The notes: generated from the letters alone by a model not told the origin. A DNA stretch of 45,232 bases from Novispirillum itersonii subsp. itersonii ATCC 12639 (GCF_000381985.1 NZ_KB907355.1:1-45232); one strand, 5' to 3'. Counted from the stretch's first letter, positions 17,221-25,371 are shown. A program made the numbers and translations.

Positions 17221-17853
17221 GTGGTCGCCAACGCCCGCGCGCTTTCGCAGCAGTCCCGCCCCCAGACGCCCCCCTCGGCGGTAACGGCAGAAAACTGCGA
17301 CCTTGGGCCCCATCTGAAACGGATCCGGCAGGGCAAAAAGCTGACCCTTCAGGCTGTCAGTGACCGCTGCGGCGTCGCCCGCTCCACCCTGTCAAAAATC
17401 GAAAACAGCCTGATTTCACCGACATTTGACCTGCTACAGCGGCTGGCAGTGGGGCTGGAGATTGATCTGTCTCAGGTCTTCAGCCCGGACAGTGCAGAGG
17501 CCTCCGCCGGGCGGCGGAGCATCACCCGGGCCGGGGCCGGGGATGTGGTGGAAACCAGCGAATATCTGTACGAGGCGCTGGCCACTGACCTGCGGGCCAA
17601 AAAGATGTTCCCCCTGAAAGCGGTCATCCGCGCCCGCACGCTGGAAGAATTCGGCGGCTGGGTGAAACACGAGGGGGAGGAGTTTCTTTATGTCCTCAGC
17701 GGTGAAATCCGGCTGTTCACCGAAGTGTACGAGCCGACGACGCTGAAAGCCGGGGATTCAATTTATCTCGACAGCCGGATGGGGCATGCCTGCGTGTCAG
17801 TCAGCCCACAGGATGCCGAGGTCCTGTGGGTCTGCACACAGGTCACCCTGTAA
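17221..17853 (+). CDS. XRE-family transcriptional regulator with C-terminal cupin sensor
   Basis: GTG at 17221 with AGGAG seven bases upstream was preferred over ATG 17194, which lacks a site. The 210-aa protein has an N-terminal helix-turn-helix (about residues 28-85: LKRIRQGKKLTLQAVSDRCG, then VARSTLSKIENSLISPTFDL) and a C-terminal cupin (about 130-208) with VKHEGEEFLYVLSGEIRLF and LKAGDSIYLDSRMGHA. The cupin keeps a His, Glu and His set that may bind metal or ligand. It is divergent from the reductase and aconitase X genes and probably senses a hydroxyproline-derived compound; ligand and sign of control are inferred. A perfect 9-bp inverted repeat (17805-17813 with 17822-17830) lies inside its 3' end and could aid termination. 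Confidence 0.88.
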   Translation: MVANARALSQQSRPQTPPSAVTAENCDLGPHLKRIRQGKKLTLQAVSDRCGVARSTLSKIENSLISPTFDLLQRLAVGLEIDLSQVFSPDSAEASAGRRSITRAGAGDVVETSEYLYEALATDLRAKKMFPLKAVIRARTLEEFGGWVKHEGEEFLYVLSGEIRLFTEVYEPTTLKAGDSIYLDSRMGHACVSVSPQDAEVLWVCTQVTL

Positions 17854-17877
17854 ACAGACCCCACGAAGACTGAAGGC

Positions 17878-18501
17878 TTAAGAACAGGCGTCCGCAGCCC
17901 CCTCGACCGCCCGGCGCAGGCTTTCCGCCACCCGGTCGGCCAGACGGCGGCTGCCGTCAGCCAGAGCGGCGGCGGCAGTGGTTGCATCTGCCCCCGGCAG
18001 GGACTGCGCCCCGGCCCAGCGGCAGATCTGCACCGGACCATCCGGCAGGCCACGCAGCGTCCATGATCCCACCACGGTGGCGGCCTGCCCCGGTACGGCA
18101 TCGAACCGCTCCAGCCGCAGGGCCAGCCGGTACCGTGGCACCGGGGTCCCCGCCGGAACCGGAGCCTGATAGGTATCCGCCGCCCGCACCGTCCGCCACA
18201 GACTGTCGGCGACCAGCTGGCGCAGACCATCGGACACCGGGGCCAGCCAGCGGTCGCTCTCCAGCACCGTGACCTGCCCGGCAGCGGTGTTCAGCACCAG
18301 TGCATCGCGGGTGATGCTGTCAGGCACCGCCACCGGCAGGATCTCCACCAGCACCCGGGCCGAACCGGAAACCTCGGTGCCTGCAGGATCAGGACGCACC
18401 AGCGTGTGATACCGGACCGGGGTCGAGGTCCCGCAGGCCACCAGCAGCGGCAACAACAGGGCGGGACCGGTCAGACGGAGCAGAAAACGGGCAAAACTCA
18501 T
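17878..18501 (-). CDS. pqiC: PqiC-like outer-membrane lipoprotein (DUF330)
   Basis: The 207-aa precursor has a lipoprotein signal: LLPLLVACGTSTPVRYHTLV, with the lipobox ending at Cys23. It continues with ARVLVEILPVAVPDSITRDALV and LPVSDGLRQLVADSLWRT-like blocks typical of the ABC-type transport auxiliary lipoprotein family. The gene overlaps pqiB by 4 nt. PqiC is known to sit on the inner face of the outer membrane and to receive the PqiB tunnel, completing a lipid path across the periplasm. The protein ends with a Cys (GAADACS). Family assignment is good, though this family diverges quickly in sequence. Confidence 0.82.
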   Translation of the reverse strand: MSFARFLLRLTGPALLLPLLVACGTSTPVRYHTLVRPDPAGTEVSGSARVLVEILPVAVPDSITRDALVLNTAAGQVTVLESDRWLAPVSDGLRQLVADSLWRTVRAADTYQAPVPAGTPVPRYRLALRLERFDAVPGQAATVVGSWTLRGLPDGPVQICRWAGAQSLPGADATTAAAALADGSRRLADRVAESLRRAVEGAADACS

Positions 18502-20123
18502 CGGGTGGGTTCCTTTTTCCCCTGCAACAGGGCTTCCGGGTTACGTTCCAGACTGTCGGTCAGGGCCTTGATCGAGCGGGCAGCGTCCGACAGTCCTTTC
18601 AGGGCCTGCCGGGTTTCCTGCGGCAGCGGGGCATCACCGGCCATATTGCCTTCCAGCACTTTCAGGGTCTGCCGCAGATCCCGCACCGCCTGCACCACCT
18701 CGGGCAGGGTTTCGCGGTCGGCACGGGCCGCCAGCGTATCCAGCCGTTTCAGGGTTCCTTCCAGCGCGGTCATCACCCGGTGCGCATCCTGCCCCAGCGT
18801 TTCCAGCGGCAAGGCCTCAACCTTACGCAGAATACCCTGTACCTGCGCCTGAATTTCCTGCAGGTCACTCGGCACCGTCGGCAGCTCCGGCGGATCAAGA
18901 CGGGCATCAAACCGGACCGGGTCCGCCTTGGGGAAGAAGTCGAGCGCGACATACAGCTGGCCGGTCAGCAGACTGCCGGACCGCAGCTGCGCCCGCAGAC
19001 CGTGGCGGACCAGATTGCCCAGCAACTGCAACTGCTCTTCCGGCGTTGCATCGGCCCGGAACGTCGCACTGGCCGAGCCCAGCCGCTGCGGATAGATATC
19101 CACCACCACCGGAGAGAAAAATTCGCCGTTGGCACGGTCATAGGCGACATCAATGGACCTGACCTGACCGATTTCCACCCCCCGGAAATCAACCGGAGCC
19201 CCCACAGTCAGGCCGCGGATGGTCTGCCGGAACCGCAGCACCAGAGTCTGCGGGGCACCGTCCGGGGCCTTCAGGGCTTCCGCCCGGTCTGCCGCCAGCC
19301 CGAACTGACTGCCCTCCGCCGCTTCCGGCATCTGCCCGATCCCGCCCGGAGTCTCAAAAGCCACACCACCCATCAGAATGGTGGCAAGGGACTGGGTCTG
19401 CACCTTCACCCCGGAGGCATCCAGCCGCAGATCCACCCCGCTGGCATGCCAGAACCGGCTGTCCTGCGTGATAAAGCGATCATAGGGGGCTTTGATGAAG
19501 ATCCCAAGCTTCAGGCCATTGCCATCGGGATCAAGGGCAAACCATTCGACATGCCCGACCTCAATCCGCCGGAAAAAGACCGGTGACCCGACATCCAGAG
19601 ACCCCAGATCAGCGGCATAGAGCCGAAAACGGCGCCCCGGCACGTCGGAGGCCACCACCGGCGGCTCTTCCTCGCCCGCGAATTCTGTGACCTGGCTGCT
19701 GCTCCGCCCGGCATCAACCGCAATATAGGCCCCGGACAGCAGAGTCCCCAGCCCGGAAACCCCCGATCCGGCAAACCGGGGCCGCACCACCCAGAAGCGG
19801 CTGCCTTCAACGGCGAAGGATTCCGCCTCTTTCACCAGATCAATGGTCACCGTCACCCGGCTGCGGTCAGGGGTCAGGGTCACCGTGCGGACATCACCGA
19901 TATCAACGTTCTTGAACTTGACCTTGGTCTTGCCCGGCTCAATCCCTTCCGCCGAGGCAAACGAAACGGTAATGGTCGGCCCCCGTTTGGACAGGGTCTG
20001 GATCACCAGCGCCACACCGATCAGGGCGGCAATCAGCGGTATCGCCCACACCAGCGATGGCCGGAGCCGCCGGGACGGCACCACCTGCGGCTCGGCGGGG
20101 CGGAAAGGCTGGTTATCGCTCAT
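18498..20123 (-). CDS. pqiB: PqiB-type MCE-domain lipid transport protein
   Basis: The start is ATG 20123 (MSDNQPFRPAEPQ). The 541-aa protein has one membrane helix at about residues 28-48, then three MCE domains seen as repeats of the pattern EGIEPGKTKVKFKNVDIGDV (about 65), LGSLDVGSPVFFRRIEVGHV (about 170) and IRGLTVGAPVDFRGVEIGQV (about 295). A long helical C-terminus (about 410-540, rich in Leu, Arg and Gln) probably forms the needle. In Escherichia coli, PqiB hexamers stack MCE rings and a helical needle to span the periplasm between PqiA and PqiC. All three partners are encoded here in order A-A-B-C. Confidence 0.92.
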   Translation of the reverse strand: MSDNQPFRPAEPQVVPSRRLRPSLVWAIPLIAALIGVALVIQTLSKRGPTITVSFASAEGIEPGKTKVKFKNVDIGDVRTVTLTPDRSRVTVTIDLVKEAESFAVEGSRFWVVRPRFAGSGVSGLGTLLSGAYIAVDAGRSSSQVTEFAGEEEPPVVASDVPGRRFRLYAADLGSLDVGSPVFFRRIEVGHVEWFALDPDGNGLKLGIFIKAPYDRFITQDSRFWHASGVDLRLDASGVKVQTQSLATILMGGVAFETPGGIGQMPEAAEGSQFGLAADRAEALKAPDGAPQTLVLRFRQTIRGLTVGAPVDFRGVEIGQVRSIDVAYDRANGEFFSPVVVDIYPQRLGSASATFRADATPEEQLQLLGNLVRHGLRAQLRSGSLLTGQLYVALDFFPKADPVRFDARLDPPELPTVPSDLQEIQAQVQGILRKVEALPLETLGQDAHRVMTALEGTLKRLDTLAARADRETLPEVVQAVRDLRQTLKVLEGNMAGDAPLPQETRQALKGLSDAARSIKALTDSLERNPEALLQGKKEPTR

Positions 20124-20739
20124 CGTCGGGCTGTCCGTTGTTATCCCAAAGCAGGCGGGGGTCAAAACTGCCGGCGGCCAGCATACTCAGTACCACCACC
20201 GCACCAAAAGCCACTGCACCGGATCCGGCCTTGATGCTGGCCAGAGACTGAAACTGCACCATGCCGACCATCAGGGCCACGACAAACACATCCAGCATCG
20301 ACCAGCGGCCCACCACCTCAACAAACTTATAGAGGTGCGACAGCTGATGACGGTCAGCCCGCCCCGGCCAGCGGACACGGCAGGTCAGATACGCAAGAAT
20401 GCCCATCTTGGCCAGCGGCACAACGATACTGACCGTAAAGATCAGAATGGCCAGACCGGCGGACCCGGAAACCCAGAAATACACCACCCCGCTGAGAATG
20501 GTATCGTCAGATGACCCCAGCAGGCTTTCCGTTCGCATAATCGGCAACAGATTGGCCGGAATGTATAAAATCAGCGCGGCAATCAGATAGGCCCAGGTCC
20601 GGGCCAGACTGTCAGGTTTGCGGGCCGACACCGGTGCCCCGCAGCGGGGGCAAGGAACCGGGGCTGAGGTCGCCGCAGGGGGGCGGCACACCTGCTGACA
20701 GCTGAGGCAGACCCGCAGACCAGCGGCATGAGCACTCAT
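20113..20739 (-). CDS. pqiA: PqiA-domain inner-membrane protein (second half)
   Basis: ATG 20739 overlaps the upstream stop as ATGA. The 208-aa protein starts with a zinc-ribbon-like pair of motifs, CLSCQQVC and CPRCGAPV, followed by four hydrophobic segments and the family motif HLYKFVEVVGRWSMLDVFVV. In E. coli one PqiA polypeptide carries two such domains; here they are separate genes, with this one corresponding to the C-terminal domain by its motif and position. Its 3' end overlaps pqiB by 11 nt. It probably forms the inner-membrane gate of the transport path. Confidence 0.88.
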   Translation of the reverse strand: MSAHAAGLRVCLSCQQVCRPPAATSAPVPCPRCGAPVSARKPDSLARTWAYLIAALILYIPANLLPIMRTESLLGSSDDTILSGVVYFWVSGSAGLAILIFTVSIVVPLAKMGILAYLTCRVRWPGRADRHQLSHLYKFVEVVGRWSMLDVFVVALMVGMVQFQSLASIKAGSGAVAFGAVVVLSMLAAGSFDPRLLWDNNGQPDDER

Positions 20740-21356
20740 GACACCCCCCGCCGCTGCGGCGGCTGCCACAGCACCCGCACGTCATAAGACAGGATCACCG
20801 CCAGCAGGACGGTCAGGCCGATAAAGGCCCACAGGGCGATGCCCGGCATCACATCGGCCATCTTCGACAGCTTGATCAGCGACACCATCACCCCCAGCAT
20901 CAGCACCTCGATCATTCCCCACGGGCGCACCATCAGCAGCAGGCGCAGCAGCCGGGCGAACAGCGGCGGACGGACCACCCGGCGATGCAGAAGCAGCAGA
21001 GTCAGCACCGTCAGCAGATCAAACAGCGGAAACACCCAGGTGGTGGCAAAAACCAGCAGCGCCATCGGCTCCTGCCCTTCCCGCCACAGGGCGAGAATGC
21101 TGGCGGGCAGCGTGGCGGCATTGACCAGCCCCTGCGCCCGCAAAATCACAATCGGGTACACATTGGCCAGCACAAACAGAATCAACGCTGCGATCACCAC
21201 CGGCACCATCTGGTCAGGGCGACGGCTGGGGGCGCGGTAGAGGGTGGTTCCACAGCGGACGCAGCGGGCCTTGGTGCCCGGCGGCAGCGGGCGGCGGCTG
21301 TGCAGCTCATCACATTCCGGGCAGGCGGCCAGCCCATCTTCCGCCACTACGGTCAT
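20736..21356 (-). CDS. pqiA: PqiA-domain inner-membrane protein (first half)
   Basis: The start at ATG 21356 (MTVVAEDGLAACPECDELH) removes an unlike proline-rich extension. The 206-aa product has paired CPEC and CVRCG motifs for a zinc ribbon, then four membrane segments with LFDLLTVLTLLLLH and MVRPWGMIEVLMLGVMVSL. It is the first gene of the pqi operon and is coupled to the second PqiA gene. Splitting of PqiA into two ORFs is common in alphaproteobacteria. The upstream region carries an 18-bp tandem repeat and an FNR-type box that is oriented symmetrically, so its control might be shared with the divergent oxidase-like gene. Confidence 0.87.
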   Translation of the reverse strand: MTVVAEDGLAACPECDELHSRRPLPPGTKARCVRCGTTLYRAPSRRPDQMVPVVIAALILFVLANVYPIVILRAQGLVNAATLPASILALWREGQEPMALLVFATTWVFPLFDLLTVLTLLLLHRRVVRPPLFARLLRLLLMVRPWGMIEVLMLGVMVSLIKLSKMADVMPGIALWAFIGLTVLLAVILSYDVRVLWQPPQRRGVS

Positions 21357-21440
21357 CCTGTCGGCTCCTGATGGCCCGCGCTGTGGCTGCGCCGGGCCGG
21401 AAGGCATTATTCCCCATTCCCCTGTCCGACCGCCAGCCCT

Positions 21441-21492
21441 GAAACAACTGGCAGCCCAGAAACAACTGGCGGCCCAGAAACAACAGGAACAG
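21441..21492. repeat. 18-bp tandem repeat in the divergent region upstream of pqi
   Basis: Two full copies of an 18-mer GAAACAACTGGC(A/G)GCCCA start at 21441 and 21459, and a degenerate third begins at 21477 (GAAACAACAGGAAC). The repeat lies in the 270-bp gap between pqiA and the oxidase-like gene, so copy-number change could alter promoter spacing. A Gln-rich peptide encoded on the plus strand is not supported as a gene. Confidence 0.7.
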
Positions 21493-21523
21493 CAAAACCA
21501 AACAGAAGTGCGGATCTTCCCGC

Positions 21524-21537
21524 TTGATCATCCTCAA
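21524..21537. promoter_or_regulatory. FNR/Dnr/NnrR-type box upstream of the oxidase-like membrane gene
   Basis: TTGATCATCCTCAA matches the TTGAT-N4-ATCAA palindrome of the CRP/FNR family at nine of ten fixed positions. It is about 91-104 bp upstream of the start at 21628. The downstream genes (oxidase-like protein and hemerythrin) are of the kind induced by low oxygen or nitric oxide, which supports function. The regulator itself is not in the window. Confidence 0.5.
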
Positions 21538-21627
21538 GGCAGGACAGGCACTTTTTGCGCAAAGTCACAGCACCTTAAACCACAGGATAGGTGACGCCAT
21601 GGCCCCTGCCACGCAAGGTCCTGCCCG

Positions 21628-22953
21628 ATGCTGACCGGAGTCCCTCTTGCCGGGGCGGAACGCCGTCTGGTCAGCGCCCCGGTGCCGCCGCTGGCCGTGA
21701 CGGTGATCGGGCTGGCCCTGACCGCCGGATGGCTGCTGCTGGCTGTTACGCCGGAAGCCGCCCTGACCGTCACCGGCGGGCCCGGCCCGGGACTGGCCGC
21801 CCTGCACCTGCTGACACTGGGGGTGCTGGGGATGGCAGTGGTGCTGGTGGTCCCGCAGATTCTGCCGGTGGTGACCATGGTGCCTGCTCCGGCCCTGCCG
21901 GTTCTGATGCCGGTTCATCTGGGGGTCGCAGGCGGTGCGGTGACTCTGGTCACCGGCTTTCTCAGCGGGGACAGCCTGTGGATGGCTGCCGGGGCGACCA
22001 CCGTAGCAGGCGGGCTGGGGCTGTTCTGCCTGCTGTGGGCACGGCTTCTGTGGCAGGCCAGACACTCCGGCATGGGTGATCTGCTGCTGGCCAACAGTCT
22101 GGCCCTGCTGTGCCTGCTGCTGATTGCCGCGCTGGGGGTCAGCCTAAGCCTCGACTACCGGACCGGATTTCTGTCGGACAGCCCGCTGGAGCATGGGGCT
22201 CTGGTCTGGGCCCATGCCATTCTGGCGGTCCACGGCCTGATGGGCCTGCTGGTGATGGGCTATTCCACTGTCCTGATCCCGATGCTGGCGGTGGCCGAGC
22301 CACAGGGCCGACGGGCCAACCGCCCGCTGATCCTGCTCTATGCCGCCGGGGTCCTGACCGCCGCCTTCTCCGCCGTCATTTCCGCCGACGTCATCGGCTG
22401 GCTCGGCTGGGCAACCGCCCTGCTGGCGGTCGGGCTGTTCCTGCGCGGGATGCTGACGGTGCTGAAGCGTCGCCTCCGCAGGTCTCTCGGTCCGTCTTTC
22501 TGGCTGATCCGGCTGTCGTGGGGGCTATGGGCCGCCGGTCTTCTCGCCGGGGCCGGAGCCCGGATCGGCTGGCTATCCCCCGAACTGGCCGGGGCCCTGC
22601 TGCTGCCCGGGTGGCTGCTGACCCTGCTGCTGGGCATTCTGCAACGGATCATCCCGTTTCTGGCCTCCATGCACTCGGTGCGCTGCTGCGCCCGCCCAGC
22701 CCCGCTGCCCCGGTTTGAAAACCGCCGTCAGACCGCCGCCCTCAGCCTCGCCCATGCCGGGGCCGTGCTGCTGCTGACTGCGGGGATCGCCCTTAGCAGT
22801 CCGCTGCTGATCCGTGGTGCTGCCGGAATGGGTCTGCTGTCCGGTCTGCTGCTGCTGTTTTTCGCGGCGGGCGTCTTCACCCGTCTGCTGTCGCACCGCC
22901 GGGCCGTCGGGCCACGACGCCCCCGCCCTGCCCCCTCTTCCCCCGCCTTATAA
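21628..22953 (+). CDS. Polytopic membrane protein of the NnrS / heme-copper oxidase subunit I-like type
   Basis: The 441-aa protein is almost all hydrophobic, with about twelve predicted segments, a length and layout shared by NnrS-like proteins and by oxidase subunit I-like orphans. Conserved His residues sit at membrane positions that could bind heme or metal: LAALHLLTLGVLGMAVV, VLMPVHLGVAG, HGALVWAHAILAVHGLMGLLVMGYST and a final LQRIIPFLASMHSV. I cannot separate NnrS from oxidase-like by eye. It is followed after 12 nt by a hemerythrin gene and preceded by an FNR-type box, so a role in nitric oxide or oxygen metabolism is likely. The start lacks a strong ribosome site (AAGG ten bases upstream). 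Confidence 0.7.
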   Translation: MLTGVPLAGAERRLVSAPVPPLAVTVIGLALTAGWLLLAVTPEAALTVTGGPGPGLAALHLLTLGVLGMAVVLVVPQILPVVTMVPAPALPVLMPVHLGVAGGAVTLVTGFLSGDSLWMAAGATTVAGGLGLFCLLWARLLWQARHSGMGDLLLANSLALLCLLLIAALGVSLSLDYRTGFLSDSPLEHGALVWAHAILAVHGLMGLLVMGYSTVLIPMLAVAEPQGRRANRPLILLYAAGVLTAAFSAVISADVIGWLGWATALLAVGLFLRGMLTVLKRRLRRSLGPSFWLIRLSWGLWAAGLLAGAGARIGWLSPELAGALLLPGWLLTLLLGILQRIIPFLASMHSVRCCARPAPLPRFENRRQTAALSLAHAGAVLLLTAGIALSSPLLIRGAAGMGLLSGLLLLFFAAGVFTRLLSHRRAVGPRRPRPAPSSPAL

Positions 22954-22965
22954 GGATACCCTGCG

Positions 22966-23478
22966 ATGTCTTCCGACTTTTTCGGCCAGACCCGGACCGG
23001 CTCCCTGCTTCATGGTGAACACCAGAGTACCCTTGCCGCACTGGTGGAGCTGGAAACCTTTACCAGCCGCCGCACCCCGCCGGAGCTGGATGAAACCGGG
23101 CGGGCCTTCCTGCTGCGGCTGTATCACCTGATTGAAGCAGATGTGACCGATCATTTCACGTTTGAGGAAACCAACCTGTTCCCCCGCCTGTCTGCGGTCG
23201 GTGCCAGCTTTATGGTCGAGATGCTAGAGGCGGAACACGAAGACATCCGCGCACTGGCGCAGGATCTGCGGGCCATGATCGGGACTTTCCTCGACGATGC
23301 CCCGGTCAGCGCGGATCACTGGGCCCAGTTCCGCACCACCGCCCGGGATCTGATTGATATGGAAACCTTCCATATCCAGAAAGAAGAAATGGGCCTGCTG
23401 GCAGCCCTGCCGCAGGTGCTGAACGAGGCTGACGACGCAGCCGTTGCCGCCGCCCACCCCAAGCACACGGCAGGCTGA
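22966..23478 (+). CDS. Hemerythrin (HHE) domain protein
   Basis: The 170-aa soluble protein has the four-helix metal-binding pattern: HGEHQSTLAALVELE (about 20-34), LIEADVTDHFTFEETNLFP (about 56-74), EAEHEDIRALAQDL (about 89-102) and FHIQKEEMGLL (about 137-147). These supply the His and Glu or Asp ligands of a non-heme di-iron site. AAGGA lies eight bases before ATG. It follows the oxidase-like gene by 12 nt and is next to a convergent DUF2249-like gene. Such small hemerythrins act in oxygen or nitric oxide handling or in repair of iron-sulfur centres (as in YtfE/RIC), although the typical RIC length is about 220 aa. Confidence 0.85.
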   Translation: MSSDFFGQTRTGSLLHGEHQSTLAALVELETFTSRRTPPELDETGRAFLLRLYHLIEADVTDHFTFEETNLFPRLSAVGASFMVEMLEAEHEDIRALAQDLRAMIGTFLDDAPVSADHWAQFRTTARDLIDMETFHIQKEEMGLLAALPQVLNEADDAAVAAAHPKHTAG

Positions 23479-23483
23479 TCCGG

Positions 23484-23765
23484 TCAGGGCCGCAGAACAA
23501 AAGTCCGCCAGTGGCCATCCGTCCATGGGGTGGCCACCGTCAGCAACCCCATCTGCTCCAGCATTCCCCGCAGCGGTGCCGGATCAAACGGCGCCCGGAG
23601 GATGAACCCTTCCCCACGGGCCAGCCCGTCAGCGGCGGCAAGGGCATCGTCCAGCGGGCTGCCGCCCTCGGCCAAAATCGCCGATCCGTCAATCATGGCC
23701 TGCGGGGCCTGCAACACCGGCTGTGCCCAGTCAGGAATCGGGGGAAACTCAGACGGCTGTGACAT
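23484..23765 (-). CDS. Small DUF2249-like protein
   Basis: The 93-aa protein has a pattern like the DUF2249 family: a segment LDDALAAADGLARGEGFILR, then APFDPAPLRGMLEQMGLLTV, and a closing WTDGHWRTFVLRP. DUF2249 proteins have a TusA-like fold and often occur beside hemerythrins and denitrification genes, which fits the convergent hemerythrin gene 5 nt away. No Cys is present, so sulfur transfer of the TusA kind is not supported. A weak FNR/Dnr-like half palindrome (23841-23854) lies upstream. The assignment is by eye and moderate. Confidence 0.65.
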   Translation of the reverse strand: MSQPSEFPPIPDWAQPVLQAPQAMIDGSAILAEGGSPLDDALAAADGLARGEGFILRAPFDPAPLRGMLEQMGLLTVATPWTDGHWRTFVLRP

Positions 23766-23840
23766 GCTGTGCGTTCCATGCGTTGGGTTCTTCCGGGCAC
23801 CGGCCCGGCCCCCATCCTGCCCTATTTACGGTCCGTTGTC

Positions 23841-23854
23841 CTGACAGCGGTCAA
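23841..23854 (-). promoter_or_regulatory. Possible Dnr/FNR-like box upstream of the DUF2249-like gene
   Basis: The minus strand reads TTGACCGCTGTCAG, near the Dnr pattern TTGAC-N4-GTCAA with one mismatch at the final base. It is 76-89 bp upstream of the gene start, a plausible position for activation. Weight rests mainly on the nitrosative-stress flavour of the neighbours. Confidence 0.3.
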
Positions 23855-23980
23855 GGTCTTTCGTTTTTGTTATCAATCCTCTGCCTTTCAGGATCCCCTG
23901 AACAAAACCGGCCTCGTCTTTTCCCCGCGATCAGGTAGGGTGCATGACCAAATCATGACATTCCGGGGGATACAGGGACC

Positions 23981-24706
23981 GTGGATCTGCTGAAAGCCTA
24001 TTGGTCGGTGAATGAGATTGCCACCAACACCCTGATACTGCTTCACCTTCTTGGCGCTTTGGGGGTTGGGGTTCTGGTCGGATACGAGCGGTCGTTTCAT
24101 GGCCGTGCCGCCGGGATCCGCACCTATGCGCTGGTCTGCGTCGCATCCTGCGTCCTGACGGTGATCAACGCCTACCCCGGCAGCTGGTTCGGCGGCCTGT
24201 CTAACTCCCCCACCTCAGCGGACCCCACCCGGGTAATTCAGGGCATCATGACCGGGATCGGCTTTCTTGGGGCCGGGGTGATCATGAAGGAAGGGATGTC
24301 GATCCGGGGTCTGTCCACGGCTGCATCAATCTGGATGACCGCCGCCATCGGGGTGGTGATCGGTCTGGGGTTCTACGGCGCGGCCATTTCAGCGGCGGTC
24401 ATCACCGTGGCACTGATGAGCGGGGTGCGCAGCCTTGAAACCGCCCTGCCCCACACCACGATCATGCATCTGTGCCTGAAGTTCCCCCGTGCGGAAACAC
24501 CCGATGCCGTCGCCCTGCGCGCCCTGCTGGAACAGTGCGGCTGGGAAGTCTCTGACTGGACCTTCCAGCTGTGCGGTGACGGCAGACAGTATCAATATGA
24601 GGTGGTGCTCAATGCCCGCTCCCCGGCGGAACCGTCTACGGTGGTAAAGGCCCTGGACAGTCTGCCCGGCCTGCTGGAATACCGCCTGTCACCGACCCGT
24701 AACTAA
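23981..24706 (+). CDS. MgtC/SapB family membrane protein
   Basis: GTG at 23981 gives 241 aa. The N-terminal two thirds hold about five hydrophobic segments and the family motifs LLGALGVGVLVGYERSFHGRA, AGIRTYALVCVASC, GIMTGIGFLGAGVIMKEGMS and RGLSTAASIWMTAAIGVVIG. A C-terminal soluble ACT-like part follows (FPRAETPDAVALRALLEQCG). In pathogens MgtC inhibits the F-ATP synthase and supports growth at low magnesium; environmental members are less understood. The gene stands alone, with a 215-nt upstream region that could contain a leader, but no riboswitch is clear. It converges on the next gene with only 4 nt between stops. Confidence 0.88.
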   Translation: MDLLKAYWSVNEIATNTLILLHLLGALGVGVLVGYERSFHGRAAGIRTYALVCVASCVLTVINAYPGSWFGGLSNSPTSADPTRVIQGIMTGIGFLGAGVIMKEGMSIRGLSTAASIWMTAAIGVVIGLGFYGAAISAAVITVALMSGVRSLETALPHTTIMHLCLKFPRAETPDAVALRALLEQCGWEVSDWTFQLCGDGRQYQYEVVLNARSPAEPSTVVKALDSLPGLLEYRLSPTRN

Positions 24707-24710
24707 ACCC

Positions 24711-25316
24711 TCATTCCACCCTCAGGGCCGGGGACTGAAGACCGGCCTTGCTGACATCGTACCCGGCCACCCAGAACTCGACCTCTGCGCCGTCAGCATT
24801 TTCTGTATCAAAAACAAATGTCTCCCAATCATCCGCCGAGACCCCGAGCCGGTCAGAGAGCCACCGCACATTAGAGGTCATCTGACCACGGGGGTTTGCC
24901 GAAACAATGAGCATCAACCCCTGCCGTGCCCGAAAGCCGCCCGTTCTGCTGCCAGCAATATCCGCTGTCAGATTTTGAAACATGTCGGTCCTGATCGCAG
25001 CGAGTTCGCTGTTCCCACTGGCGGAGAGCCAGCACTTCATTTCAATCACAATCTCCCGGGGGTCCGGTTCCCGCCTGCCCGGAAGAGAGAGGGAGATATC
25101 CCGGCGGTTATCCTCAACCTTCACCACATAGGGCAGAATCCCGGCATAAAACCGGGCAATGACAAACTGGAAATAGCGTTCATTGGCCATCCTGAGAATT
25201 CCGCCGAACTGCCCCGGACAATCCCGGTTACTTCTTAACGCCGTTCGGAAAGCAACGTCCTCAGCGCAGAGGGCTTCCCCTGCCGCCCTGACCAACTCTG
25301 ACAGTCCCCAGATCAT
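24711..25316 (-). CDS. Uncharacterised protein with a possible PD-(D/E)XK nuclease-like core
   Basis: No family was recognised with confidence in this 201-aa protein. A stretch with the PD-(D/E)XK arrangement is visible: Glu46 in a helix (ANERYFQFVIARF), Asp73 in VKVEDNRRDISLSLPG, and an E-x-K pair in PREIVIEMKCWLS (Glu92, Lys94). The pattern also fits a restriction-endonuclease-like fold that has lost activity. It has no signal peptide or membrane segment. It is monocistronic between mgtC and the exporter operon, and base composition is slightly lower in GC than its neighbours, consistent with transfer. A DNA-cleaving defence or repair role is possible but unproven. Confidence 0.6.
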   Translation of the reverse strand: MIWGLSELVRAAGEALCAEDVAFRTALRSNRDCPGQFGGILRMANERYFQFVIARFYAGILPYVVKVEDNRRDISLSLPGRREPDPREIVIEMKCWLSASGNSELAAIRTDMFQNLTADIAGSRTGGFRARQGLMLIVSANPRGQMTSNVRWLSDRLGVSADDWETFVFDTENADGAEVEFWVAGYDVSKAGLQSPALRVE

Positions 25317-25371
25317 TTTCCGCCCCCCGGTCCCGTTACTCTCCTGAGTGCCCCCGATCCTGGAAACCCCG

